A program made the position numbers and the translations under genes. A DNA stretch of 64,000 nucleotides, from contig JAUCMP010000026.1 in the NCBI GenBank assembly GCA_030770545.1, forward strand, positions 1,716,501-1,780,500, read 5' to 3'. How positions within the stretch are numbered: position 1 is the stretch's first letter; each line of letters begins with the position of its first letter. Under the pieces are notes generated by a model. The model was not told the origin of the DNA, searched no databases, and was given only the letters and a program-made list of their open reading frames with translations. Positions 52,501-64,000 of the stretch are shown here, piece by piece. The stretch is from Macropodus opercularis. Taxonomy: Eukaryota; Chordata; Actinopteri; Anabantiformes; Osphronemidae.

Positions 52501-55500
52501 TGACCATTCATTCACCCTCCGGCTGATTTACGAGCAGCACTCGGCAGAGTTCACCATCTAATTTACCACTCGTATAATTAACCCCACGTCTTTACATTGT
52601 TCCCAGCGCCGCGCTTAGAATTCAGGCTTCAAATCGAAGCACATTCAGTGTTTCTAAATGTGCCTACAAACACAAACAAATATGCATAAAACACCGTGTT
52701 CGTTACAGAAGCAGCAGCTTAATGTACTTACATCAACGTTTTCCCTCATTTCTTTTCATCCATTATCCCTCTGCTCATATGCATCATCTCATCATTTCCA
52801 CCCATCTATCGTTTGCCTGTTAAGTGTTTGTCCTACACATGCAAACATAAGAGGATTAGAAACCCTATTGTGCATGTAGAAAGAACGCTGCTTCTTCCAA
52901 CTACATGTGTTTGTGTCTTAAAAAAAGTCGCAGATTACCAGTCCACAGTCTGGGGACTTTCACGCGTCGCCCTGGACTCTTCCGTTGTCTTGGGTTGTGC
53001 GTATTTATGCTGTTCGTTTGCCCCTTTCTCAGCCAGTTCAACACATATTTGCTGTGTTTTACAGTGTAGTCTTGCACCTTGTTGTGTTGCTGGACAGGAT
53101 GCAAAAGAACAACACGGAGGAAGAGAAGCTGTGCCGACAGAAAACTACGCAGCGTTGTTATATTACAAAGACATGTTTAAACTAACTTAACTTAGGCCTA
53201 AGCTTTGTCCATTCAATGAGCTCGCTCACACTGAGGTTTTGAATTTTAGGTCTTATTTGTTTTATTATTTCAAGAGCTGTCGTTTTCTTTTTTAAATCCA
53301 AGTTCACAGAGATAATGGACGGGACTGTTCTTCTGGGAGTTAGACGAGAACCTAATGAGACACCACACGTTGAAGCAGGACTTGTCCAGATATATGGCCC
53401 TTTCAGTGAGACCGCCCGCAGAGTTTTCCTCCAAAACTGTACCAGCTATTCAATCTAACTGCCGCTGCCCATTTTAATACAAGCTGTGATGCGTCCAGAT
53501 CTGTATTCACCGCTCCCACACCCTGCCCACCCTGGGAGCCTCTTAAAAATCCCTTATCTCTACGGGCTGAGGAGGACTGTTAAGAGATCCATCCATTCGG
53601 CCGTCTTATTGATCTGGCTTCCGGCTTGCTGCTTAAAGAGCGACACGTCGCTGATGAATGACCCGTGTGAATAGATATCAGCCTCGCATCAAAGCCCCAT
53701 CAGCTCAGCAGGGTGGGAGGGAATAAGGGAAGGGGAGGAGAAAGAACGGACAGAAACGGACAGTAATGGTGAAAGACAGCGATGGAGACAGACAAGATTA
53801 CAAAGTGCTAACTGAAGGTAAGAGAGTGGACAAAGTAGAGAGACCAGGAAACAAACAGGCAACAGAAGCCTCAGGACAAAGATTGAAAGAAGGAAGAACC
53901 AGCATAGAGGCAGACACACGACAGCAAAGATCCAACCAGACAGCGCACGAGGCCAGGTCACCTGCTCCCACCCTCCCTGGGAAGCGAAACGAGAACCTGC
54001 CTCGTGACAATCACACTTCACCCACCGAGTTCCCGTCGCACCAGCCAACACTACGAAGCAGCAGCGTGTGAAATGTTTCAGAGTGAAAGGAAGAACAACA
54101 CCAGAGGTACTTGTAGTAAAATGTCAGGTGGTTGTGCTGGAAATTTGTTTGTTAGCCCATCGCAGTAATTCACTTTAATTAGCTGACGCGTTCGCTTCCA
54201 GCGACCTGTGTTGCCTGCTTTTCTGGTGTCACTTAACTTAGACAAATAGCAAAACAAGTTTGAGTTGACAGAGTGACGATGACATCACTGTGCTGGACCG
54301 AGAGCTGAGCCTGAGTCCTTATTCCAGCCTGTTCCCAAAGCCGCGAGCTTGGGTAACAAGCACATGAAAGCAGATTACACGAGTTTCCGAGCTGGAACGT
54401 CATCAGGCTTCACTTCGAAAACGGCTAGAGAAGCGGTTTAGGCATCTCATCAAGACGCCTCCTCAGCGGCTTCCACCAAAGGTTTTCTAGACATGTCCCA
54501 GTGGTGGGATTCTGTGGGGCAGACCCAGAATATAAGGAGAGAGATAGTCCACGTGGGAGCCGCTGGAAAACATTTCAACTGAAGCGGTTGTCACTGTCAC
54601 CAGTCTGCGCATTAAACGAGGGAAATAAATGGATGGATTCTGACTCCAGCCTTTGCAGGCAGATGGTCGCCAACGCCTGGTTCCGACAGGTTCGTCTATA
54701 CAGTTCTTTAATGTTGTAGAGACCGTAATGGATGGGTACTTATTAAAAAACCAAAGGAATACAGTCCGGTATAAACAATAAAATGAAACCTCAACCTAAG
54801 TGCAGTTTGATTCATCACTGGCACCACCACGGACATCACGTCTAGCGTTAACCTTTCGACTGAGGTGTGAGCAACGCGCCTGCATCCAGACTGGAGGTTC
54901 GACGCTGTAACCCAGGATGAGCAGGAACAAATGGACGCCAACCTTTCCAGAGCAAACCAGGTGAAAACAGAGCCGAGTGTTTGGGGAGGGAGCTAGAGAG
55001 CGAGTTACAGCCACGAGCAGCTGAAGCCAGAGAGCTGAGCTCTGACGTGTCATTGCCTAACCTGACAGCAAGACAATAGCCACAGGGCAAACACCACCAG
55101 AGCAGCTCTGTTGTCTACAGCCAGCTGAATACTAATCCAACAGCCTGCCGCCGCCGGCTTTTACTCCGGTGTGGGAAATTAAACCTGCTCGCCAGCCAAA
55201 CGCCATTTCATTTTCACTACGGCTGATAAGTTTGTCTACTGAACCACACACTACACAGCAGTTGCTCTGAGGTCCTGTTCTGCCCTGCACTAAACCCTGC
55301 AGCAGAGCGGGCGGTGGGACACTTCCAAGTCTAACAGACCTGAAATACAAGCAGGGCTGGACGTGGCTGAGAATACAAATGTCTGCATAATCTCCGCAGC
55401 TTTGGATTGTTTGTTTGCTCGCTCCTCTCACAAAGGAAGCTGCAAAGAGTGACTAGACTTTCTTCTTTATTTTTGGTACAGGAGGAAAAAGCTAAATCAG

Positions 55501-58500
55501 ACCTGGCATGTTCTTCCAGCGGCAGCTCTGCAACCACAGAAAGACGGAGAATGCAGCAGAGCGAACCCTGCCGAGCTGGACATCACCACATTTTAACCGG
55601 TTCCACAACCAAAGCCCGGCTGCAGCCAATTAACGCCACAGCTCCACTTTTCACATTATTGCCAGATTACTTCATCATTTGGCAGGATATCAAAAGTCTT
55701 TAGTGCGAGTCTGGTCGCTCGCCCATAAATTCATGGCTGGGTCGACAAGCAGCGTGACTTACGGGACGGTGCATAACTGGCGTAAGCTTTTCAAAACCAT
55801 TTAACCTGAAAAATCTGGCAGTGGAGTTTGAGGTTTTAATTACGTGGGTTTGGTGCAGACTGATGTTTTAAAATAAAATCAAGCAACTGGATCTTCTAGT
55901 TGTAAGAAGCTATTCCAGACTGAGAACCTGCTAAATGTGAGTTTGTTGGGAGGATCCTGTCTGTGTGGTCTCAGAAAACAAGAATCTGTGGTGACAAAAG
56001 CTCAGGGATGAAAACAAAAGCTACGGTGAAAGAGGGATTCGAGGATTTAGACACTGATTGCGACCAAAGCAGAAGATTCCCTCTAAACACGTCTGCAAAC
56101 GTCTAGACTCTGACCACGTACACGTCAAATTCAGACACCTCCAGTCTAGTTGTTTTCCTGCAAACATTTGCTTTTCCGTGTGTGAACCTGTCAACATTTA
56201 TCTCCACGGGAGGAGAGTGTGGCGCCTACAGCACCGGGTGGAGGGAGGGGAGCAGCGGGCACGCAGCTGATCCATCATAACACGGGATCTACTCGCGCTC
56301 GTGTTGCTGCCCAGTCCACGTTCCCATTGCTCTCCTCCCCCTCATTACCGGACAGGAAAAGGTGGAGGAGGCTCCGAGTCCAATTGACTGATCGGACTCA
56401 TTTATTATTAATCAGACCCAGGGCAGCTTTCGGCTCCTCACACTCTGCAGGAAGGTTTAGCCGCGAGGTGTTTCTCGCACGCTCCCTATCGGCAGCATCT
56501 TTCACTCGCATCGCTTTCTGGCATCGTGCTGATGACCCGACAATAAGGTCAGATGCAAAGACGGTGTTAAAGAATGCGAGAGATGGGAGTAAACGGAGAG
56601 GAGGGTGAGAGAGGAAGTAGGGGCCAAGTGGGAACGTAAGAAAGGCAGAAGTAAACCGTGACGCAGCAGTCAAGGCTCAGATGGAGACGGAGAAGAGAGG
56701 AGGAGCCGGTGGGGAAGCGAGCACAGCACCGACGGCAGCCCCTCAGCCCGGGGAGCCCCCTCAGGACACGCAGGCAGGGCTTGCATGCGTCTTCAGCCTC
56801 TGCTTCTCAGGTGAGAGAGACGCCGCTGTCAGTCAACACCACAAGGAGCAAGCTGAGGGCAAAGAGTGTGTACAAGGGCTGCGTGTTTGAGAAGCCGAGC
56901 AGCAAACTGTGCATGAACATGTGACACAAATACTTATTTCAACAGTGAGTAAAACAAAACTTCTGCAACCCGGGGCCCCTCATTACCGACTTCAACGATC
57001 CCTTCGTTCTTCCAAACTATCTTCTGTTGAGTAAAAACACTTCGTGGGTGAGGTCTTGCTTGACGGCGCTACACCAACCTTCGCCCACGTCACCTGCTTT
57101 CACATCAGGTGAGGAACAAACAGACTAGAAGCATATCGAGACCCTAAAACCTGAGCCACAATCCTGCAGCACTAGCTGCTGCTGCACCACGACCTACTGG
57201 CAGATCCCTGGAACGAATCAACTCCCTTCGACTACACGATTGCTGTGCATCAAATACATTAAACCAGAAATATACTGCATGCCCAGTGATGCACATTTGG
57301 TTTGTCTTGGAAGTAAAAGTGCTGCAGACCTTTGCACCCTTTGTCCTGCTGTCAATCAGCAGTCACGCGTCCTGTCAGCGCCGCCGGTGACGCTCATGCA
57401 GCCTGACGTCTGTATACAAACAAACTGGTGAGAGACGAACCGCGACGGCACATCACAGTCGGGGTCAATGTCACTTTCTTTTCAACTCATCATTATGATG
57501 GATCTCTTTCCCGATTTGAAGCCGGAGAAGCTCGGCGCTCGATAATGAAGCCATCGGGAACGAATTCCACGGGGAAATAATTGAGAACGATCTGGTGTCG
57601 GTAAACAGACTGCAGCTTAACCGACATCAGAAAACCATTCGGTTCAGCTGACCCACAGCTCCTGCACCCATGCAAGTTTGCAGATTGAAGCTTCAAAATG
57701 CAGTAGGAAAAACACTCACATCTGTTTAAACAGAGTTTAAACCTCCGTTAAATCACCGCGTTGGCGCCGAAACTCTAAACGTGCGACTGCGTCTTCATTT
57801 CGCTCGATGGTATGAAACAAACAAAGTAAATGGTGCCTCTCAAACGAAAATAAATCAAAGCTGTATTTCTATTATGGCCAAACAGCTGCTGAAACATCAA
57901 AAGCAAAAAGCAGAGCGAGTACGGGACTGCAGGCCGGACTGCAGGTGCTAAAAGTGCACGTTAGCACTGTGAGCTCGGCCACATGCCCAAAACATCGACT
58001 CATAAATAAACGATTCAGCTGCAGCGCCGTCCTCGTCTTGGTTTGAAGCCAGCGTCTGTTTCAGGACTTTCAGTGTTTAAGGCATCAGTCAACCCAAGAC
58101 AAATACAGAACAAGGAATGAAAAGTAAATTAAAAACTGCCTTTTAACCAGAGAACACAGAGATCGAACCCAGGGGTGAAAGGTCACGCTGCGATTTCACA
58201 GCTCCAGCACAAGAGGTTAAAGGCCCAGCTGTGAGCGTGGGAGGCAGACGACGCTGGAGACGAACGGCTGGAACTGCCTCAGACCTGAGCGACGACACTA
58301 ATCACCTCCGCTTTAATGAAGTAAATGGTTCAGAACAAGGTCAGCGAGAGCGATGACACCGCAGCCTGGGCTGTGCTGCTGCATGATGATGGGGTTCCTC
58401 CACCTCCGATGGCGACGAACATGAGAAACTAAATCGGCGAATAAGCGGGAACAGACCCGCTGATCGGTACAACGGTAAATAACAGTTGAAGCACATTTGA

Positions 58501-61500
58501 GTCAAGCTCGTCTCTCAGAAGAGGAGCTAAGTCTCCGTGATGGCAGGAGGAGGATTCATTATCCAATCCTAACCACCCACACACGCAGCATCTTGGCCCA
58601 GGGCGGGACGCCGGCTGGCACCGTCTCTTAATGCCTGCACATCTCTCCCCTGCAAAACAAACGGTGGCTCACTTTAAACACAGCGCGTCGACAAACCGCA
58701 GACGGAGGTGAATTCAGATTTAATGACTAACCTCACTGAGGATGACATTTGAAAGGTGAGGTCCTTTCTGGTGCAGTTAACCAGCGAATGATTTGAAACA
58801 AGTTAGATAACACGGGAACTTTGTAATCAGGCATGAGACTCCCAACACTTTTTAAAAAGCCAATTCTAATCTTTTTATCCTTTAAATTGACAAAGCTGTG
58901 CAGCAAAGCCTCAGAGTTTGAAGTGTATTCTAATCATTGTGTTCTTATTTCCGCATGCAGCAAAGGACAACGTGACATTTGTGGCACCTACATTAAACCT
59001 GATCTGAAATCAGAGGCTTATTTAGAGAAGTCGGGGAAACAGACTCGAGTATGTGACACTTCTGGGTGCTCAACACTGCAGCTCCAGGGATTCACATCCC
59101 ACTGGGGCCGCACTCGCACTAAAAATACATGTAAGACGTGGTGTTAGCGGGAAGCGCCCAGCAAAAAGCGCCAGCGATTAGAATATTAGCTGTCAAGCAG
59201 CAAAGATGTGCTGCAGAGGAACAGTCTCAGGAGAAGCCGAATTTTCCAGGACATCATGCTTCAGTGCTGCACTGACTATTAGGAGCTTTAGCCCCGTTTT
59301 CTTGTAAAGCCAACACAAAAGGCTTGTTATAAATAAAAACCAGCACAGGTTCCCACAGCAGGAGAATGAAGGTGGTTATCAGGCCAATAATTACCTGCTT
59401 TAGCCTTGTAATACAAACAGCTGCTACTCGTTTATTTATGAACCAATTTGCTCATTTGTTTATTAAAAACCCAGCATTTAGTCACCCACCTATCACGTCT
59501 TTATTCCGCACATAATTGTTGTATTACTGCGCTTTAACTTTTTATTTATTTATATATATATATATCCAATATATGTGGCATGTTTTGCTTGCACAGCTGT
59601 GAACTGGCTGATTCTGCAGAGCGGCTACAATGAGAAATAAACACTTGGCTGAAAAGGACATTACAGCGTTCTTATGTAATGTTGCTAATTGAGTGCCGTT
59701 AAATGGAGAAGGCGCTCAGACGTAGCCTCTGTGGGTCAAGTCCTACTTTCACATGCACCTTTCCTCAGCGACTTCATAAACAAGCTGACTTCTTCCATTT
59801 AAATAAACAGAAGTTGTTTACCAGAAGGAAGATGTCGCATAAATAAACACAGACTTCTGAAACTGCTACGACTGCAGTCATATTTCCATGACAAATGTGT
59901 CTCAGCCTGCAACATTACAAAGCTGCCTTTTACTGTAGCATCCATCCATCCACCAGTTTGGACTTATGTTGCCAAGAAATTTGTCATTCGGGTCACCGTT
60001 ACTTCAAAGGGCAGTTGCTTTGGCAGCAGCCAAGTTTGAAATTAAAAACACGGCAGCTCGAGAGAACATTTTCATTGCATTTCATCCCAAAATTATTAAG
60101 AAAATATCATATTCTCCAGGGCTTTTCCAGGCCTGGAAGAAAACAGTCAACTTGCACAAACAGAGACAACATTCAGTTTGTAAAACATTCACGAAGAAGT
60201 TTCCTGTAAATGTTGGGACACGGCGATGAGTCAACATAACAGGCCTAAGGTGAGAAGAGTCGGACAACTGGACGCGAATATGTGAATGCATCTGTTTGCT
60301 GCTAACGCTGATGTTTACTGCATCTGTTGTGTGGCTGCACAACGCTGGTGGGGATATCTGTGCTGCCACTGCAGATAACGGGAAGGCACCACCTTGATCC
60401 GTCCCCACAGGGAACATGGCACCGAGCGAGAGAAGGAACCGAGAGCGAGAAGGAGTGAGATTAAGACGCAGGGGGAGTCGCGGCGGAGACGAGCAAACAA
60501 TTTTCACGTTAATTAGCATCCCTCTCCTCCCCCGCAACACAAACAATGCAGCGCTGAGAGAAAGCAGAGGCAAACAGGGACGAGGCTGCAAGCTCTCTAA
60601 CTTTAGGCCTCTACTCATCTGTGCTGAATCAGTGGCAGGCAGCACACAGAAAGAGACTCAACTGTGGGAGTAAGAAAACAAGGCAGGGATGGAGGGACAA
60701 GGAGAGGAGATGGAGGCTGAGGAGGCAAGGAAAGGAGAACAGAAGAGGGCGATAGGGAGTCCGATGAAAAAGGAATGAAAAGGAGGCGATTGAACGCCGG
60801 AGGATGCAGCTACTGTAACGGCTGTTTTGTTCATGGACTGGCTGCTGCTCTCAGCACACAGCGGTTACATGCTTCAAACGATGACATGGAAACATTCGAC
60901 TGCTGACGCAAATGTACAAACACGCACATCACGAGCGAGTAACTGCTGGGTCGGCGTTCGTGAGAAGGAGTGATGTGAGTAACGGCACCACAAGTCCCAG
61001 AGCATCCAGAATGGAGCAGACAGGCTGATTTATTCAGAAACTGTACTGGAAAAAGGCTTTCGGTAAAAATAGAAGCAAATCCTTCAAATCAGCCCGACCA
61101 AATCTCTCTGCCTTTGCATGGCTGCTGGATCAATACGAGCAGCGCGAGTTGGAATCGTCAGCTGTTTCTTTTTCAGGCCAGTGTGAAGCGCATACAAACA
61201 TAAAAGGAGCAGACGCAGTCAGACACATACTGGACAGTCAAGAGAAATAAATACGCACACACGCAGCGAAGCTTTGAAGGGACGACACGTGTGCCCAGTG
61301 TTTGGCGCCGGCTATTTTAAAAAATCAATAACGCATTACAGCAGATCCTGCAAAGGCCAAAATACAGGCCCAGTGATGCATGATGGCTCACCGCATGCAT
61401 TTCTCCAGCGCGACCAGCAGAACCAGCCATGAACCCAACTCACCAGTCAGCATTCAAAGGTGAGACGTGCGTCACAGGACGGAGATGCCTCCATCATGAA

Positions 61501-62507
61501 TTTCAAAGTTTGACTCAACGCAAGTCATTCTGCCGCGTCGAGCTGTAGACTTAGCAGCTACTGAGGCCGTGTTTACGACTTTCAACCAAGCATATCATTA
61601 GACGGAATGATGCTATTCCTCATGTCTGCATCATATGAGCAGAGAGCCGTTTAAAGTACGCTGGCGGACTGAAGAGGCTCTAATAAAATGCGTGCGTGTG
61701 ATCAACTAAGACGCTGCTTTAGCCTCTCTCTGCTCTGGACGCTCTGAAACCCGCTGAACGCCTGCCCGGCATCTGGTGGTGGACTTGTGACTGGACGATG
61801 GTGCATTTAGCAGCTACAGATGCTAATTCTTACCTTTAGGACTTGGCAAAGATGAAAGCAGAACTGTAACATAGTGAATCTTGCACTAATCCTAAACTCC
61901 AAACATTGTTGCTCCGGGTCCTGTGAATGTGTAAATAAGCAACTGTTGCTGAAACAGTTTCTGCATCAGCTTTACAGCTTGGATGCGTGTCAGTGTTTTG
62001 GGACGATAACGTTGCTATGGACCATATGCTGCTGCTAATATGTTAGTGACTAAAATATGACATTTAGTTTGAACCGTTTGGCAGGATGGCGCCTCCATCC
62101 TTGGCTCTGCAAAATGCATGACTGACATAAATCATGTGCCAAAGCAAATGTTTTCATTTCCAGGGGACGGAGGCTGCGCTGACTCGCGCGCACATTTCAG
62201 AGCGTCTTCATCTTCAGACGGCTCTCTGCGTTGTTTACAGAGTGGACAACAGACGTGGGCGTGGCGTGATTGAATAACGGCCTGTGTGTGCTGACAGCCA
62301 TCCAGCTCCTATCTACCAGCGAGCTGCAGCACTTCTTCATAGTAACGACTGGAGCACAGCAGAGCAGCTCGGTGATGCATCACCACGGTTCACACGCACA
62401 GAGAGGAAGCTGCAGAGTCGACAGAGGGGCAGAGGGGCAGCTCACCTGAAGAACGTGACGAAGAACTGCACTAGATCCATGAAGTTACTGTGCTGGGAGA
62501 AGGCGAT
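28432..62507 (-). CDS. atrn: attractin, C-terminal five exons (gene model, 5' part beyond window)
   Basis: On the minus strand 62507-62446, 51459-51381, 35635-35528, 30026-29912 and 28556-28432 splice in frame into the last 162 residues of attractin. Attractin is a very large single-pass type I membrane glycoprotein (EGF, CUB, kelch, C-type lectin and PSI modules outside). It works with the E3 ligase MGRN1 in agouti/melanocortin signalling and pigmentation, and is needed for myelin integrity. Only the membrane-proximal end, transmembrane helix and cytoplasmic tail are in the window. ALETDEEPPDLIGG and the RKQQPTAQPSTCI end identify ATRN rather than ATRNL1, whose tail differs at these sites. 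The preceding exon (region before IAFSQHSN) was not found up to 64000. Confidence 0.95.
29912..30026 (-). CDS. atrn: atrn exon: conserved cytoplasmic tail
   Basis: The exon encodes SVPKPIALEPCFGNKAAVLS, then IFVRLPRGTGGIPPPGQS, and the first base of a glycine codon. It is nearly identical to human ATRN. The acceptor is TTCCTTCCGCAG and the donor is CTG|GTAAGA. The function of this tail block is not established to my knowledge. The PPPGQSG end is shared with ATRNL1, while ALEPCFGNKAAVLS distinguishes ATRN. Confidence 0.96.
31219..31253. repeat. (CCCGG)n pentanucleotide microsatellite
   Basis: About six to seven tandem CCCGG units lie in an atrn intron, CpG-rich, with an all-Gly/Pro/Arg-type composition in the reading frames. 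It is isolated, with no wider CpG island seen around it. Confidence 0.95.
35528..35635 (-). CDS. atrn: atrn exon: cytoplasmic MASRPFA motif
   Basis: This phase-0, 108-base exon (36 codons) begins after TTTTTCTTAG and encodes QLLREMQQMASRPFATINVA followed by LETDEEPPDLIGGNVK. The donor is AAG|GTGAGA. MASRPFA is the cytoplasmic motif shared by attractin and MEGF8 and reported as needed for interaction with the ubiquitin ligase MGRN1. Because the exon is symmetrical it could be skipped without a frameshift, removing exactly this motif. The flanking introns are 15.7 kb and 5.5 kb. Confidence 0.96.
36859..37310. repeat. GC-rich minisatellite of 11/12-bp units
   Basis: About 39 tandem units of three kinds: CTCTGGACCCTG (12), CTCTGTCCCTG (11) and CGATGGACCCTG (12), with one CTATGGACCCTG near the right end. 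Because 11- and 12-base units mix, the frame shifts along the array. Since no unit contains a stop in most frames, open frames of 130-243 codons appear on both strands (Trp/Thr/Leu-, Gly/Pro/Cys-, Asp/Pro/Ala/Leu-rich; Arg/Gly/Ser/Gln-rich on the minus strand). These are artefacts. The array sits inside an intron of atrn. Confidence 0.97.
49886..49909. repeat. (AC)12 microsatellite
   Basis: Twelve perfect AC dinucleotides lie within the large atrn intron. A common, probably polymorphic fish microsatellite. Confidence 0.97.
51381..51459 (-). CDS. atrn: atrn exon: transmembrane helix and juxtamembrane basic stretch
   Basis: This 79-base exon completes the split serine and reads CFLSLLLVAAVVWKIKQSCW followed by ASRRRE. 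It holds most of the transmembrane helix and the basic stop-transfer sequence. The acceptor is CTGTCCACAG and the donor is GAG|GTGAGT. Its length is not a multiple of three. Skipping it would join AG to CAACTGCTGA and give Ser-Asn-Cys-stop, a truncated form without the cytoplasmic tail. Confidence 0.95.
51460..62445 (-). other. atrn 11-kb intron
   Basis: This intron splits the transmembrane-helix coding sequence. It contains purine-rich patches (53700-53930, 56560-56720, 60660-60790), a (TA)7 at 59551-59564 and a weak B-box-like motif near 58161. Open frames such as 60082-60645 (minus) show no recognisable domains. No other genes seen. Confidence 0.6.
59551..59564. repeat. (TA)7 microsatellite
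   Basis: A short TA run after TTTATTTATT. Minor low-complexity sequence in an atrn intron. Confidence 0.9.
62446..62507 (-). CDS. atrn: atrn exon: membrane-proximal segment
   Basis: This 62-base exon encodes IAFSQHSNFMDLVQFFVTFF plus two bases of a serine codon, identical in type to the human segment just before and into the transmembrane helix. The acceptor on the minus strand is CTCTCCCGACAG and the donor is TTCAG|GTGAGC. The hydrophobic run LVQFFVTFF continues into the next exon, so the helix is split by an intron of about 11 kb. It is too short to show as an open frame. Confidence 0.95.
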
Positions 62508-64000
62508 CTGTCGGGAGAGAGGGAAAGAGACGGCTCAGCATTATTCACTCTGAGATTTGACCTTGTAGATATGTGGGTATTTTTAATAATGCTGTCCTTG
62601 GAAGTGTGTTGCTGGTGGTTCAGTCAAAGAGTTTGTGCGTTCCCTCGTGTTGTGGACAATCCCTACCAACTGCTGGGAGGTTCCCAGAATGTCTGCTTAT
62701 CTGCATTCAGCACTGGCCGTCTGTCAGCTGCCCACAAAAACCTCCTGCTCGTGTGGGCACCAGTGTTCACCATGTAATCATCCTAAGAGCAATTGTACTA
62801 ATGACATCCAGTCTCACTCAAGGCTGCCAAAGGTAACACTGGCAGCGTGACACCCCCTCAGCCTCCATCCTCCTCTCAACACTTACGCCTACGACCACCT
62901 CGAACTGCCCAACATGTGACCGTCCTCCTGCCACAACTCAACACTGCCTCCCACTGGCCGTGCAGCCGCACTGCGTCGCGCCACGGGCAGAATTCCCCTC
63001 ACACACTTTCCTCAGAGGTGACACCCTGCACCAGACCTCATCACTGCTCCTGCTTAATATTCCTCAGCAAAGCAGGGATTTGCATATAATTCCACTAGAA
63101 AAAAAAAAACAAAGCAGGAGAAAGGAGGAAAAATACAAAAGCCAGAAAAAACCCGCTGTGTGGAAGCTGGATTAATCTATGAATTCTTAATGTGATCAAG
63201 AATAACAACACACTACATGGGAAATAAAAAACACTTCGGTCTGAAAGGGAATAAATCTACAGGGATTTTGCAGACAGCGCTGGGCCAGAGGCGTTGGCCT
63301 CCTCGGCGCAGCGACAGGCGTGTGTCGCGAACGGCCCGGGGTCTAATCTACTTGTGCAGTCGGCACCATCTGGCCTGCTAATGTGTTGCTGTTGATTACT
63401 GTCGAGTGCTGAATCCTCAGCGTAATAATTCTGCTCCACTGTTCAACACTGAAGATAAGCTCAGGGTGTCAAACAAGCCAAAGAAAACTTTTTAAAAGCT
63501 GTCACAGGTAACAGCTACTGAGCAGGTTTCGTGATCAGGGGACAGACGACGGCACCAGTGCAGCTGATCAAGTGCCGTCAATCAGGGCACAAATACGGCA
63601 GCTGCTAAAGCGTCTGCATTGAATACGCTTACACCTGATCAGGGTCATAAACTGTCTGACAATTAGGAGAAATCTGACAGGGAATATTTTACTTTGTGGT
63701 TCATAAAGTCAGAGAATGAAAGATGAAAACTGTGGCAGACGTTTTTAAAGAGCTCAAGACTTTGCTCCTGTAGGACGTTGTACCTCAGCTCTGTTCCTCC
63801 ACTGCGATGCTAAGCTACCATCAGCTGTGACAACAGTTGTTCTACTGGCTACTCTCCAGCGGTGGGAGTTGGAGGAGATGCTCTCATCACAGAGGGGGCT
63901 CTGCTCCCAACGACCTGCCACCGGCCATTAAGGCTGAGGCTCTTCGGCCTGTAATGGCTTCTGACAGCCGCTTGCATTAGGAGTTTTGAAGCAAAGTGTG
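62508..64000 (-). other. atrn intron running off the window
   Basis: I searched the minus strand for the preceding attractin exon (the NITFFVYVSNFTWPIK region of the human protein) and did not find it, so the intron is at least 1.49 kb. A run of ten A's near 63102 and purine-rich sequence around 63100-63160 are the only low-complexity features. Confidence 0.6.

Noticed and set aside
58140..58225. B-box-like GGGTTCGATC on the minus strand
   Set aside because: The flanks do not fold or read as a tRNA head, and no A box was seen. Too weak to call a SINE.
60082..60645. 187-residue minus-strand frame in an atrn intron
   Set aside because: Basic, low-similarity sequence with no acceptable splice sites for inclusion in atrn, and no recognised family.

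Overview
This is vertebrate nuclear DNA, most likely from a ray-finned (teleost) fish. Short protein-coding exons with GT..AG borders are separated by long introns, (CA)n and minisatellite repeats are present, and there is no bacterial gene organisation. I recognise two genes. They are convergent (tail to tail), and both run off the window at their 5' ends.

Left part, plus strand: seven coding exons between 5170 and 16677 splice in frame into the mature part of a GDNF-family receptor alpha. The best match is GFRalpha4, the co-receptor for persephin-type ligands and RET. The joined exons give 423 residues: D1 with eight cysteines, D2, D3, a Ser/Thr/Pro-rich stalk and a hydrophobic C-terminal tail typical of a GPI signal. 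The signal-peptide exon was not found in 1-5169. A 3' UTR probably runs to twin AATAAA signals at 18951-18966.

Middle (about 19.0-24.1 kb): intergenic. It holds a purine-rich block of about 0.8 kb, two tRNA-derived SINE-like fragments, and the most unusual structure in the window. This is a pair of minisatellite arrays (21781-22358 and 22434-23044) that share a 22-bp core in opposite orientations around a 75-bp spacer. Together they form a giant imperfect palindrome.

Right part, minus strand: five exons between 62507 and 28432 encode the last 162 residues of attractin (ATRN). These cover the membrane-proximal extracellular end, the transmembrane helix, the cytoplasmic MASRPFA motif and the C-terminus. 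Introns reach 15.7 kb. One intron carries a 452-bp minisatellite of 11/12-bp units that is open in several frames on both strands. Its long open frames are repeat artefacts.

As I recall, the human orthologues ATRN and GFRA4 also lie next to each other and convergent on 20p13. Synteny therefore supports both identifications independently. The rest is intronic or intergenic DNA in which I see no further genes, only low-complexity sequence and a few AT-rich stretches that could be regulatory. I found no convincing undescribed multi-gene system. The inverted minisatellite pair is the strongest unexplained signal.
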